Below are positions 57,427-64,000 of a DNA stretch of 64,000 nt, piece after piece (position 1 is the first letter of the stretch; the number at the start of each line of letters is the position of its first letter). This DNA is from Acidicapsa acidisoli. Its GTDB lineage: Bacteria; Acidobacteriota; Terriglobia; Terriglobales; Acidobacteriaceae. Under the pieces are notes generated by a model that was given only the letters and a program-made list of their open reading frames with translations, ran no database searches and was not told the DNA's origin. The DNA is taken from assembly GCF_025685625.1 (NCBI RefSeq), contig NZ_JAGSYI010000001.1, forward strand, positions 1,488,001-1,552,000. The letters are read 5' to 3'. Made by a program: the position numbers and the translations under genes.

Positions 57427-57819
57427 ATGGCGATGATGGAGTCGGAGGTGCTATCCAACCCCGTCGTGGCATTTGCCCTGAGAGCCGCGCTGGGAGCGTA
57501 CATCATTTACATGGCGCGCGGGTTTTACGCCGACCCGCTGAGCTATTTCCGACGATGGATGCCGCGCATGACGGAAAATGCGTGGGCTAAGAGTGTCATC
57601 CGCAGTCTGGCGTGCTTCTGCGTCTGGGGCGGATGTTTTATTGTGTCGACGGCAATTGCCACGCAGGTCTTCGGGCTGCACGGAATGCCGCTGGCTTATG
57701 CGCTTGTTACCCTAGCCGCGATCGCGACGTGGTTCCTGCTTCCGAAGGGCTCGGCAACGCTCGCTGGGGATGAGTCAGAGAATGAATCAGAGAACGATAG
57801 CCTGCGGCGGATGAAGTAA
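57427..57819 (+). CDS. Small membrane protein downstream of trmFO
   Basis: A 130-residue protein (ATG at 57427; TTG at 57421 is an alternative with better Shine-Dalgarno spacing) containing VVAFALRAALGAYIIYMARGFYADPLSYFRRWMPRM, then two membrane helices (SLACFCVWGGCFIVSTAIATQVFG, LAYALVTLAAIATWFLLP) and an acidic tail (DESENESENDSLRRM). No family is recognised. It follows trmFO by 23 bp and is probably cotranscribed. Confidence 0.6.
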   Translation: MAMMESEVLSNPVVAFALRAALGAYIIYMARGFYADPLSYFRRWMPRMTENAWAKSVIRSLACFCVWGGCFIVSTAIATQVFGLHGMPLAYALVTLAAIATWFLLPKGSATLAGDESENESENDSLRRMK

Positions 57820-57890
57820 CGGCTTGCACTTCGCTTCCGACTGTTTTCGGCTGAGACGGTAGCGTTTGTGCTACCCTTTCCGCGACCGCC

Positions 57891-58967
57891 ATGAACAGCC
57901 TTTCTGCTGCACGAGCCATCAGTCCCGCCATTGAGCGGACGAAGCAATTCCTCTTTCAGCCCTTTTGTCTGGGGCGATTCCTGAAGCTGACGCTTGTGGC
58001 TCTGCTCACGGAAGGCGGCATGTCGAGCTGTAATTTCAACTCGCATACGCCCTCCGGATCTGGAAAAGCAGGCCCAATGAACATTCCGTTCCATTGGCCG
58101 GCGATGCATCTGCCTGCGCTGGCGGCGATCGGTGGACTGCTCGTAGTGGTGGCGTTGATTGCGATTCCAGTTGTGCTCGTGATCGGTTATCTGCTGGTTC
58201 GGCTGCGCTTCAGCTATTTTGATTGCGTGCTGTACGAGCAGGACCAGATCGCGCCTGCGTGGAGCCGCTATCACCGCCAGGCGATGCGCTATCTCGGGCT
58301 GAGCGTGTTGATCAGCATCGCGTTCTGGGCCGTTCTCATTCCTATCGGCTATAACCTCTACCAACACTTCAAGCCGCTGTTTGACTCAATCGGCTCCGAA
58401 CACCCTCCTGGCTTCGCGGATTTCCTGCCGCTGATCGCCTATATCGTTCCGCTCTTCCTCGCTCTGGCGCTGGCGGGTTACCTGGTGGAAACGACGATGA
58501 CCTGCTTCGTGCTGCCGCGCATGGCGGTAGAAGACGCCTCGATGGGCGACGCACTGCAGGACGTCTGGGGCGATCTTCTAGCCGACCCGGGGCAGTTTGC
58601 GCTTTTCTTTCTGCTGCGCTTTCTGCTGTCGCTAGTTGCCTCGGTCCTGGGTTTCATCGTGCTGCTGGTGCCGCTCATTCCCATCGCCATCGTTGGTGTC
58701 ATTCTGGCGCTGGCGTTGAAGGCCGCATCTACAACGCTAGCACTCGGACTCGGCGTACCTCTGGCGATTCTGGCGGGCTTCCTGTTCCTGCTGGCAGTGA
58801 TCGGCGTTAGCGGAACTATCGGTACATTCCGGCGCAACTACGCGCTTCTCTTTTACGCCGGCCGCTATCCCGAACTAGCGATGGCAGTTTGGCCGCCAGT
58901 GCCGCCCGCACCTCCGTTTCCGCCGCAACAGTCCGGGTATCCTTCCGGTCTTCAGCCTGGAATTTGA
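57891..58967 (+). CDS. Polytopic membrane protein of unknown function
   Basis: A 358-residue protein with about six to eight hydrophobic helices (LAAIGGLLVVVALIAIPVVLVIGYLL, LSVLISIAFWAVLIPIG, FLPLIAYIVPLFLALALAGYLV, FALFFLLRFLLSLVASVLGFIVLLVPLIPIAIVGVILAL, ALGLGVPLAILAGFLFLLAVIG) and a Pro-rich C-terminus (PPVPPAPPFPPQQSGYPSG). The N-terminal AISPAIERTKQFLFQPFCLGRFLKLTLVALL resembles a family of bacterial membrane proteins of unknown function annotated DUF7544/DUF4013-like. Start ATG without a clear ribosome-binding site. It is 71 bp after the previous gene on the same strand. Confidence 0.65.
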   Translation: MNSLSAARAISPAIERTKQFLFQPFCLGRFLKLTLVALLTEGGMSSCNFNSHTPSGSGKAGPMNIPFHWPAMHLPALAAIGGLLVVVALIAIPVVLVIGYLLVRLRFSYFDCVLYEQDQIAPAWSRYHRQAMRYLGLSVLISIAFWAVLIPIGYNLYQHFKPLFDSIGSEHPPGFADFLPLIAYIVPLFLALALAGYLVETTMTCFVLPRMAVEDASMGDALQDVWGDLLADPGQFALFFLLRFLLSLVASVLGFIVLLVPLIPIAIVGVILALALKAASTTLALGLGVPLAILAGFLFLLAVIGVSGTIGTFRRNYALLFYAGRYPELAMAVWPPVPPAPPFPPQQSGYPSGLQPGI

Positions 58968-59005
58968 CGCGGCTTCGCTATACCGGGGTGGATTGATCTG
59001 CAGAA

Positions 59006-59770
59006 TTAGCGTTGAAAAGCTGTGGGCGCTCGGTCGCGAATGATGCGGTAACCGTCGGGAACGATGAACCACGCCGGGTCAGGTTCGGATAGGTTCAACT
59101 CAGTTAATTCGAGCTTCTGATCTTCGGTCCTGGGATCATGACGGTCGACGGCCAGGTTGATCTGCAGTTGTGGCGCGTACCAGTACCGCTTCGTGACTGC
59201 GACGGGACGGTCATTGCCGAATGCACCGGCATTGTAGGTGCGTGTTTCGCGGGTATCGATGGCTTCGAGGCTGTCGATGGTCGAGTGACCCATGCTCTCA
59301 CGCGTCAGGTAAGACAGGCCGTCTTTGGATAGACCTACCGGCTCTTCGGTGACATGCAGATTGGGACGCCAGCTTGTTACGACGCAGGTTTTAGTTGCAG
59401 GCGTACAGGTGATTCTTCGCGCATTTTTCGGGTCGCTGAAGTAGAAATTCCTGAGCGGCGGTTCGCGGTTGGAACCCATTGGGATTCGGTCTCGAGTCTC
59501 GCGGTAGACCTTGCCTTCGCTATCGCGCACGATCATTGCGTAATAGTGTTGCTCGATGAGCGTTCCATCTTGCAGATGGTTCGTCAGACGCACTACTTCC
59601 TTCGTAGTGAAAGGCGCACCCGGAATCGACAGAACCGAGATTCCTTCCACGTGGCGGGAGATACCGCCGTCCGGCGCGTGGGAAATCCCGGATTCATCCT
59701 GGCACACAAGTTTTGTTGCCGGAATCAGAGCCAGGCTGGCCGCGAGTACAAGACAGGCAGAGGTCTGCAT
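59006..59770 (-). CDS. Exported protein of unknown function
   Basis: A 254-residue protein with a short signal peptide (SACLVLAASLALIPATKLVCQ). The mature part has LTNHLQDGTLIEQHYYAMIVRDSEGKVYRETRDRIPMG, CTPATKTCVVTSW and GHSTIDSLEAIDTRETRTYNAGAFGNDRPVAVTKRYWYAPQLQINLAVDRHDPRT, a pattern I have seen in secreted acidobacterial proteins of unknown role. Its ribosome-binding region lies inside a strong hairpin (59776-59814), so translation could be gated by structure. It ends convergent with the membrane protein gene upstream on the plus strand. Confidence 0.6.
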   Translation of the reverse strand: MQTSACLVLAASLALIPATKLVCQDESGISHAPDGGISRHVEGISVLSIPGAPFTTKEVVRLTNHLQDGTLIEQHYYAMIVRDSEGKVYRETRDRIPMGSNREPPLRNFYFSDPKNARRITCTPATKTCVVTSWRPNLHVTEEPVGLSKDGLSYLTRESMGHSTIDSLEAIDTRETRTYNAGAFGNDRPVAVTKRYWYAPQLQINLAVDRHDPRTEDQKLELTELNLSEPDPAWFIVPDGYRIIRDRAPTAFQR

Positions 59771-59775
59771 ATTCG

Positions 59776-59814
59776 CCCCCGGAGCGGGTCAGTACGCGGA
59801 ACCCGCTCCGGGGG
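59776..59814 (-). promoter_or_regulatory. Fourteen-bp perfect hairpin covering a start region
   Basis: CCCCCGGAGCGGGT (59776-59789) and ACCCGCTCCGGGGG (59801-59814) are exact complements. On the minus strand the arm at 59776-59789 ends GGGGG six bases before the ATG at 59770, so the Shine-Dalgarno-like stretch is locked in the stem. It also lies 32 bases after the der stop and could instead act as a der terminator, although no T run follows. Confidence 0.55.
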
Positions 59815-59845
59815 TAGTGTAGTCCAATGTGAATTCGTTTCCGGG

Positions 59846-61510
59846 CTATTTTTTTTCCGCGTTTCGTGCGCGCACTTTGAACCAGATTGGTGTGCCCTCG
59901 AAGCCGAAGGCCTCGCGAATCTGGTTTTCCAGGAAGCGCTGGAAGGCGAAGTGCAACTGGATGTTGCGGTCGGTGAAAAGCACGAAAGTCGGCGGTGCGA
60001 CCGCGGCCTGCGTCATGTAGAAGATGCGAATGCGCTTGGCCATCGGCACCGGTGCGCGCTGGAAGTCGATCTTGTCCAGAAAGCGATTCATCTGGCCGGT
60101 TGTGACGCGCTTGCGGCGCTGCGCGGCTACGCGTTTGATCTCTTTCATCACTTTTGCGAGATTCGTTCCGGAGGCTGCGGAGATGAAGACTACCGGCGCA
60201 TAACTCAGGTACTTGAGCGCGTGGCGAACCTGCTCTTCATAGATGGCCTTATCGGCGGGCGGCTTGCCGTCCGTACGGGCTGTCGTCAGCAGATCCCACT
60301 TGTTGATGACGATGATCACGGAACGCCCACTCTCGTGCGCGTAGCCGCCGATGTGTGCGTCGTTCGCGGTCACGCCCTCGATCGCGTCGATCATCAGCAG
60401 CGCCACATCGCAGGACTCAAGATGCCGCCTTGCCATGACGACGGAGAGCTTCTCGGCCATCAGGTGCGTCTTGCCCTTGCGGCGGATTCCGGCGGTGTCG
60501 ATCAGGCGCAGGCGCTGGCCTTCGTGCTCGATGACTTCGTCGACGGCGTCGCGAGTGGTTCCGGCGATGGGCGAGACGATGGCCCGCGAGGTGCCTGTAA
60601 GCGCATTCAGCAGCGTCGATTTGCCGACGTTCGGCCGGCCGATGATGGCGACCGAAGTTTCGTGTTGTTCGTATTCGCCGTGGGTGCGATGCAGAGGCTG
60701 TCCACCATCGAGGCTTGCATTCACAATCTCGGCTTCCGTGTCTGCCTCGCTGATCAGGTCTTCTTCCGGCCCGAATTCGCGCGGGTCGGCAACCAGATCG
60801 AGGTCGCCGCTGTCTTCCTCCGCAACGTCGATCTCCGGTCCCATATCCTCAAGAAGTTCATCTTCCTCGTTCTCATCGAAGACCGGCTCATCTTCAATGT
60901 CCAATTCATCGGGGTCCAGCGGCGCATCATAGGCAGAGTCTTTCGCAACCGGCCCTGTGGCCGCAGGCGCTGGCAAACGGTCAAAGATCGCGTCGAGCAG
61001 GTCGCCGATGCCCAGCCCATGTTCGGAGCTGACGAGAAACAACTCCGGCAATCCAAGCTGGCGCAGGTTTTCTGCGGCAGCGGCGACGGTCGGATTTTCC
61101 ACCTTGTTGGCGACCAGATAGACCGGTTTGCCGCCGCGAATGAGCATTTTTGCGAGGGTAAAGTCGGGCGAAGCCAGCTCCGTCCGGGCATCGACGACCA
61201 TCAGCAGCAGGTCAGCTTCTTCGAGAGCCACGCGAGCCTGACGGTAGATTTCGCTGGGGATATATTCCTTGTCGTCGGTAATGATGCCGCCGGTGTCGAC
61301 CAGGCGGACGATGCGCCCGTCCCACTCGATGTCGCCGTAGATGCGGTCGCGGGTGATGCCGGGCTCGTCGCCCACAATCGAACGCCGCGAGTGCGTCAGG
61401 CGGTTGAAAAGAGTGGATTTACCCACGTTGGGGCGGCCCACGATCGCCACCAGCGGCAGATGCGAACTGGCCGGGGTCGAGGGCACTACGGATTTGTGAT
61501 ACTTCGACAC
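59846..61510 (-). CDS. der: Ribosome-assembly GTPase Der (EngA) with long acidic linker
   Basis: A 554-residue double-GTPase essential for 50S assembly. First G domain: AIVGRPNVGKSTLFNRL, DEPGITRDR, DTGGI and NKVE (an Asp-to-Glu change in the usual NKxD). Second G domain: AIIGRPNVGKSTLLNAL, IAGTTRDAVDE, DTAGIRR and NKWD. The C-terminal KH-like domain (KIDFQRAPVPMAKRIRIFYMTQ) is normal. Between the G domains is an acidic stretch of about 105 residues (DELDIEDEPVFDENEEDELL ... EFGPEEDLISEADTEAE), several times the usual linker length. GTG at 61510 with GGAG six bases upstream is preferred to the TTG twelve bases before it. Confidence 0.93.
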   Translation of the reverse strand: MSKYHKSVVPSTPASSHLPLVAIVGRPNVGKSTLFNRLTHSRRSIVGDEPGITRDRIYGDIEWDGRIVRLVDTGGIITDDKEYIPSEIYRQARVALEEADLLLMVVDARTELASPDFTLAKMLIRGGKPVYLVANKVENPTVAAAAENLRQLGLPELFLVSSEHGLGIGDLLDAIFDRLPAPAATGPVAKDSAYDAPLDPDELDIEDEPVFDENEEDELLEDMGPEIDVAEEDSGDLDLVADPREFGPEEDLISEADTEAEIVNASLDGGQPLHRTHGEYEQHETSVAIIGRPNVGKSTLLNALTGTSRAIVSPIAGTTRDAVDEVIEHEGQRLRLIDTAGIRRKGKTHLMAEKLSVVMARRHLESCDVALLMIDAIEGVTANDAHIGGYAHESGRSVIIVINKWDLLTTARTDGKPPADKAIYEEQVRHALKYLSYAPVVFISAASGTNLAKVMKEIKRVAAQRRKRVTTGQMNRFLDKIDFQRAPVPMAKRIRIFYMTQAAVAPPTFVLFTDRNIQLHFAFQRFLENQIREAFGFEGTPIWFKVRARNAEKK

Positions 61511-61730
61511 AGAAAACTCCAATCGCCGTTCGTCTTAGCAAACGACGTCCCACGGGAGCGGGCGCTACCTCTATTCTGCACTGTTTGAGGATTTTGAGCT
61601 TGCGGAGGGGTGAGAAGCCGGTTGTGTTTTCAAGGGTCAGGGCGTTGGCGCGGGACCTGATGATTCCTTATTTTCGGCTGAAATCCCTGCTGCTTTAGTT
61701 CTACAACTTCAAAGAATTGGAGCGAATGTG

Positions 61731-61750
61731 CGGCGAAAGCTCTTTCGCCG
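61731..61750. promoter_or_regulatory. Perfect 20-bp palindrome upstream of dinG
   Basis: CGGCGAAAG-CT-CTTTCGCCG is fully symmetrical and ends 45 bases before the dinG start. The position and perfect symmetry suggest an operator or a short RNA hairpin. It does not match the LexA boxes I know. Confidence 0.45.
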
Positions 61751-61795
61751 ATACTATGGAAGGAGCCCTCTTCGGGCGCGTCGAGGTTCGTCCGG

Positions 61796-63790
61796 TTGCC
61801 CGAGAATTCTGTTCAAAATCGAGTTGAGAGCGGCCCCGTCCCTACCCTCCACGCATTTTTTGCGCCGGGCGGGATTCTGGCAAAATCGCGGCTGCTCTAC
61901 GAGCATCGGCCCGGCCAGTTGGATATGGCGCGGGCCGTCGAGCGAGCGCTGGAAGAGTGCCGACATCTGATTGTCGAGGCAGGAACGGGAACGGGCAAGA
62001 CGCTCGCGTACCTGCTCCCTGCGCTGCGCACCGGCCGCCGGGTCATCATCTCGACCGGTACTAAAGCACTGCAGGATCAGCTCTATTTCCGCGATATTCC
62101 CTTTTTGGAGTCGCTGCTTGGCCCGTTGCGCGTCTGCTACATGAAGGGCCGGGCCAACTACCTCTGCCGACACAAGTTAGTGACGCTGACGATGCATCCG
62201 ATCCTCTCCGGCCTCGAAGAGATCGACCAGTTCCACAAAATTTCGGAATGGGAAAAACAGACCGAAACCGGCGACCGGGCTGAACTTTCCGAGTTACCGG
62301 AGTCTAGTCCGTTATGGTCGCGGCTTGACGCCCGTAGCGAAGCCTGCCTGGGCTCAACCTGCCCGGACTACCAGCGCTGCTTTGTTACCGAGATGCGGCG
62401 CAAGGCGCAGGAATCGGACATCGTCATCGTGAATCATCACCTATTCTTTGCCGACTTGGCCGTGCGCCAGCTTGCAAGCGGCGCTCCCGATGCCGGAGTG
62501 CTGCCCGAGGCTGGGGCGGTGATCTTCGATGAGGCGCACGAACTGGAGGACATTGCCAGCAACTATTTTGGGCTGTCTGTGAGCAACATTCGCTTCGAAG
62601 ACCTCGTGCGCGATACCGAGGCAATGATCAAGAAGAGCGACAACTACGCCAGTCCGGCAAATACGGCGATCCTGCTCTCGGGCCAGCAGCTTCGCGACCG
62701 CGCGCGGATGTTCTTCTCGCAGTTGCCGATGGCTGGCGACGGTCGCCAACCATTCGACAATCGCGAAGAGTTTCTCGAAACCCGTGGCGACCTCTACCTC
62801 AGTGTCAAGAACAACCTCGTCCGCCTTGAGGCCGACCTGGACCAGCTACGCGGCGTCGACGAGGCTCCTGCGCTGCGCAAGCGGGTCACAAACCTACGTA
62901 CCGAACTGGAATTTCTTCTCGAATCGACCTCGGGCAATATGGTCTATTGGCTGGAGCGAAGAGTCAGCGGTGGCCTGCAAAAGCAATCGCGGACCATCTT
63001 CCTCCAGGCCACGCCTATCGACGTCTCCGGGCTGCTGGATGCAGAGCTGTTTCAACGCTTTCCGACGGTTGTTCTGACTTCGGCGACGCTCACGGTGCAG
63101 GGCAGCTTTGAGCACATTCGCGGAAGGCTAGGCCTTGCGGATGCGCGGGAACTGGTGGTGCCCAGCCATTTTCGCTATCAGGACCAGGCCTTGCTCTACC
63201 TGCCGCCCGAGATGCCCGACCCTCGCGCGCCCGATTTCCAGACTGCTGCGGTCCGGTGCATTCAGCGGGTGCTTGAAATCACGAAAGGCCGCGCTTTTTG
63301 CCTCTTCACCAGCTACAGCCAGATGCGCGATCTTTACGAGCGGCTGCTGCCGGTCCTGGATTACCCGATCCTGCTGCATGGAACCGCGCCGCGTAACACG
63401 CTGCTGGAACAGTTCCGCGAGACGCCGAACGCGGTTCTGTTCGGTACGGCCAGCTTCTGGCAGGGCGTCGATGTACAGGGCGAGGCGCTGAGCTGCGTCA
63501 TCATCGACCGGCTGCCCTTCGCCGTGCCAAATGACCCCGTCGTGGCGGCGCGGATGCGATTCATCGAAGAGAACGGCGGCAAGCCATTCTTCGATTACCA
63601 GGTCCCGTCGGCGGTAATCGCCCTCAAGCAGGGCTTCGGCCGCCTGATCCGGTCTCTGGAGGATCGCGGAGTGCTGGTGCTGCTCGATCCGCGCATCCGG
63701 CAAAAGCGCTATGGTCAGGCATTTCTGGAGAGCCTGCCGCCTTACCGGGTAACCAGCACAATCACCGATGTGGCGCTGTTCTTCGAGTAG
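61796..63790 (+). CDS. dinG: DinG/XPD-family ATP-dependent DNA helicase
   Basis: A 664-residue superfamily 2 helicase. It has RPGQLDMARAVERAL, Walker A VEAGTGTGKTLAYLLPAL, an iron-sulfur region with cysteines in MKGRANYLCRHKL, SEACLGSTCPDYQRC, the DEAH box VIFDEAHELEDIASNYF, and helicase motifs LTSATLTVQGSFEHIRGRLGL, FCLFTSYSQM and FWQGVDVQGEALSCVIIDRLPFAVPNDPVVAARM, ending VKQGFGRLIRS-like KQGFGRLIRSLEDRGVLVLLDPR. It acts on forks, R-loops or D-loops in repair. The start is TTG with GAGG nine bases upstream. It is divergent from der. Confidence 0.93.
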   Translation: MPENSVQNRVESGPVPTLHAFFAPGGILAKSRLLYEHRPGQLDMARAVERALEECRHLIVEAGTGTGKTLAYLLPALRTGRRVIISTGTKALQDQLYFRDIPFLESLLGPLRVCYMKGRANYLCRHKLVTLTMHPILSGLEEIDQFHKISEWEKQTETGDRAELSELPESSPLWSRLDARSEACLGSTCPDYQRCFVTEMRRKAQESDIVIVNHHLFFADLAVRQLASGAPDAGVLPEAGAVIFDEAHELEDIASNYFGLSVSNIRFEDLVRDTEAMIKKSDNYASPANTAILLSGQQLRDRARMFFSQLPMAGDGRQPFDNREEFLETRGDLYLSVKNNLVRLEADLDQLRGVDEAPALRKRVTNLRTELEFLLESTSGNMVYWLERRVSGGLQKQSRTIFLQATPIDVSGLLDAELFQRFPTVVLTSATLTVQGSFEHIRGRLGLADARELVVPSHFRYQDQALLYLPPEMPDPRAPDFQTAAVRCIQRVLEITKGRAFCLFTSYSQMRDLYERLLPVLDYPILLHGTAPRNTLLEQFRETPNAVLFGTASFWQGVDVQGEALSCVIIDRLPFAVPNDPVVAARMRFIEENGGKPFFDYQVPSAVIALKQGFGRLIRSLEDRGVLVLLDPRIRQKRYGQAFLESLPPYRVTSTITDVALFFE

Positions 63791-63813
63791 CAGGAGCTTA
63801 AAGTGCGACCACC

Positions 63814-64000
63814 TCATGACCAGTTTTGCGCACCATGGAAGATTCGGAGCACGTGAATTCGCTCTTCCTCAACGGAGTACACAATCAAGTATGGCAACGG
63901 CGACAGAATCAATTCGCGAGTTCCCAGAATCTTTCCGGGGGCGACCCTTCTCGGGCTGATGTTTGAGGGACTTGGCAGATTTGTATATACGTTGGATCGT
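63814..64000 (-). pseudogene. ParE/RelE-type toxin, frameshifted and cut by the window edge
   Basis: The minus strand reads QRIYKSAKSLKHQPEKGR in one frame and, after a C5 run (63937-63941), GKILGTRELILSPLPYLIVYSVEEERIHVLRIFHGAQNW then stop (63814-63816) in the next frame. Removing one C restores GRPGKILGTREL, exactly the family join. The toxin's 5' end and any antitoxin gene lie beyond the edge. Either a recent inactivating +1 insertion or a sequencing error in the homopolymer explains it. The stop is 24 bp from the convergent dinG stop. Confidence 0.75.

Noticed and set aside
59354-61588. 744-codon plus-strand frame opposite der
   Set aside because: It overlaps der over its full length and shows no motif; the acidic linker and GC-rich codons keep the antisense open.

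Overview
The window looks like chromosomal DNA from a GC-rich, diderm, heterotrophic bacterium, most likely an Acidobacteriota member close to Acidobacteriaceae/Terriglobales. This is inferred from the LPS genes (waaA, lpxK, a heptosyltransferase-type GT9), TonB-type proteins, a DUF1080 sugar-hydrolase-like protein, a Gram-negative-style ComEC, and many secreted proteins of unknown function with frequent GTG/TTG starts. I see no rRNA, tRNA, CRISPR array, intact insertion sequence or prophage. About 58 protein genes are supported, nearly all intact. Most lie in short operons on alternating strands.

Layout. 1-6.6 kb: the end of a BamE/SmpA-like protein, alaC, a membrane sulfatase-fold protein, a second BamE-like protein, an HD hydrolase divergent from a GlxA-type regulator, and a PCMT-like methyltransferase. 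6.6-13 kb: a TIR domain joined to a ten-repeat beta-propeller, divergent from a PAS-PAS-GGDEF diguanylate cyclase; then ligA and a TM2/zinc-ribbon protein. 13-20 kb: an unknown protein, a 650-bp non-coding stretch with a 19-bp tandem repeat and a dispersed palindromic repeat, a PIN-TRAM membrane protein, a GyrI-like protein, a sulfur-transfer pair (MoeB-rhodanese and a JAMM peptidase), and a tandem-PilZ protein. 20-27 kb: rsmI, an unknown propeller-like protein, a small cassette (sugar isomerase plus DUF1080) bounded by a duplicated 3' end of a site-2-protease-like gene, and rsmD.

27-33 kb: an LPS operon, waaA-lpxK-GT9-isoprenylcysteine-methyltransferase-like, followed by a DUF3108 protein. 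33-44 kb: comEC, then a tightly packed operon valS-nadC-birA-coaX-unknown-rlmD/rumA-like that links translation with NAD, biotin and CoA supply. 44-51 kb: vapBC with a clear operator-like inverted repeat, acnA with a small conserved follower, and two TonB-domain proteins. 51-64 kb: a DedA/VTT membrane protein, moeA, a TPR protein, queC, GNAT-trmFO-small membrane protein, an integral membrane protein, a secreted unknown, der with a very long acidic linker, dinG with a perfect palindrome in its upstream region, and at the right edge a ParE-type toxin broken by one extra base.

Four observations stand out. The S2P-like protein has lost both zinc-binding histidines of HExxH (RETAR instead), and a frameshifted copy of its 3' end flanks a two-gene cassette. 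The TIR-propeller protein is followed on the same strand by a PCMT-like methyltransferase lacking the usual catalytic motif. A 66-bp palindromic repeat is dispersed through the region. The JAMM and E1-rhodanese genes sit together without an obvious ubiquitin-like carrier. All functions are read from sequence motifs and remembered family features; no database search was run.
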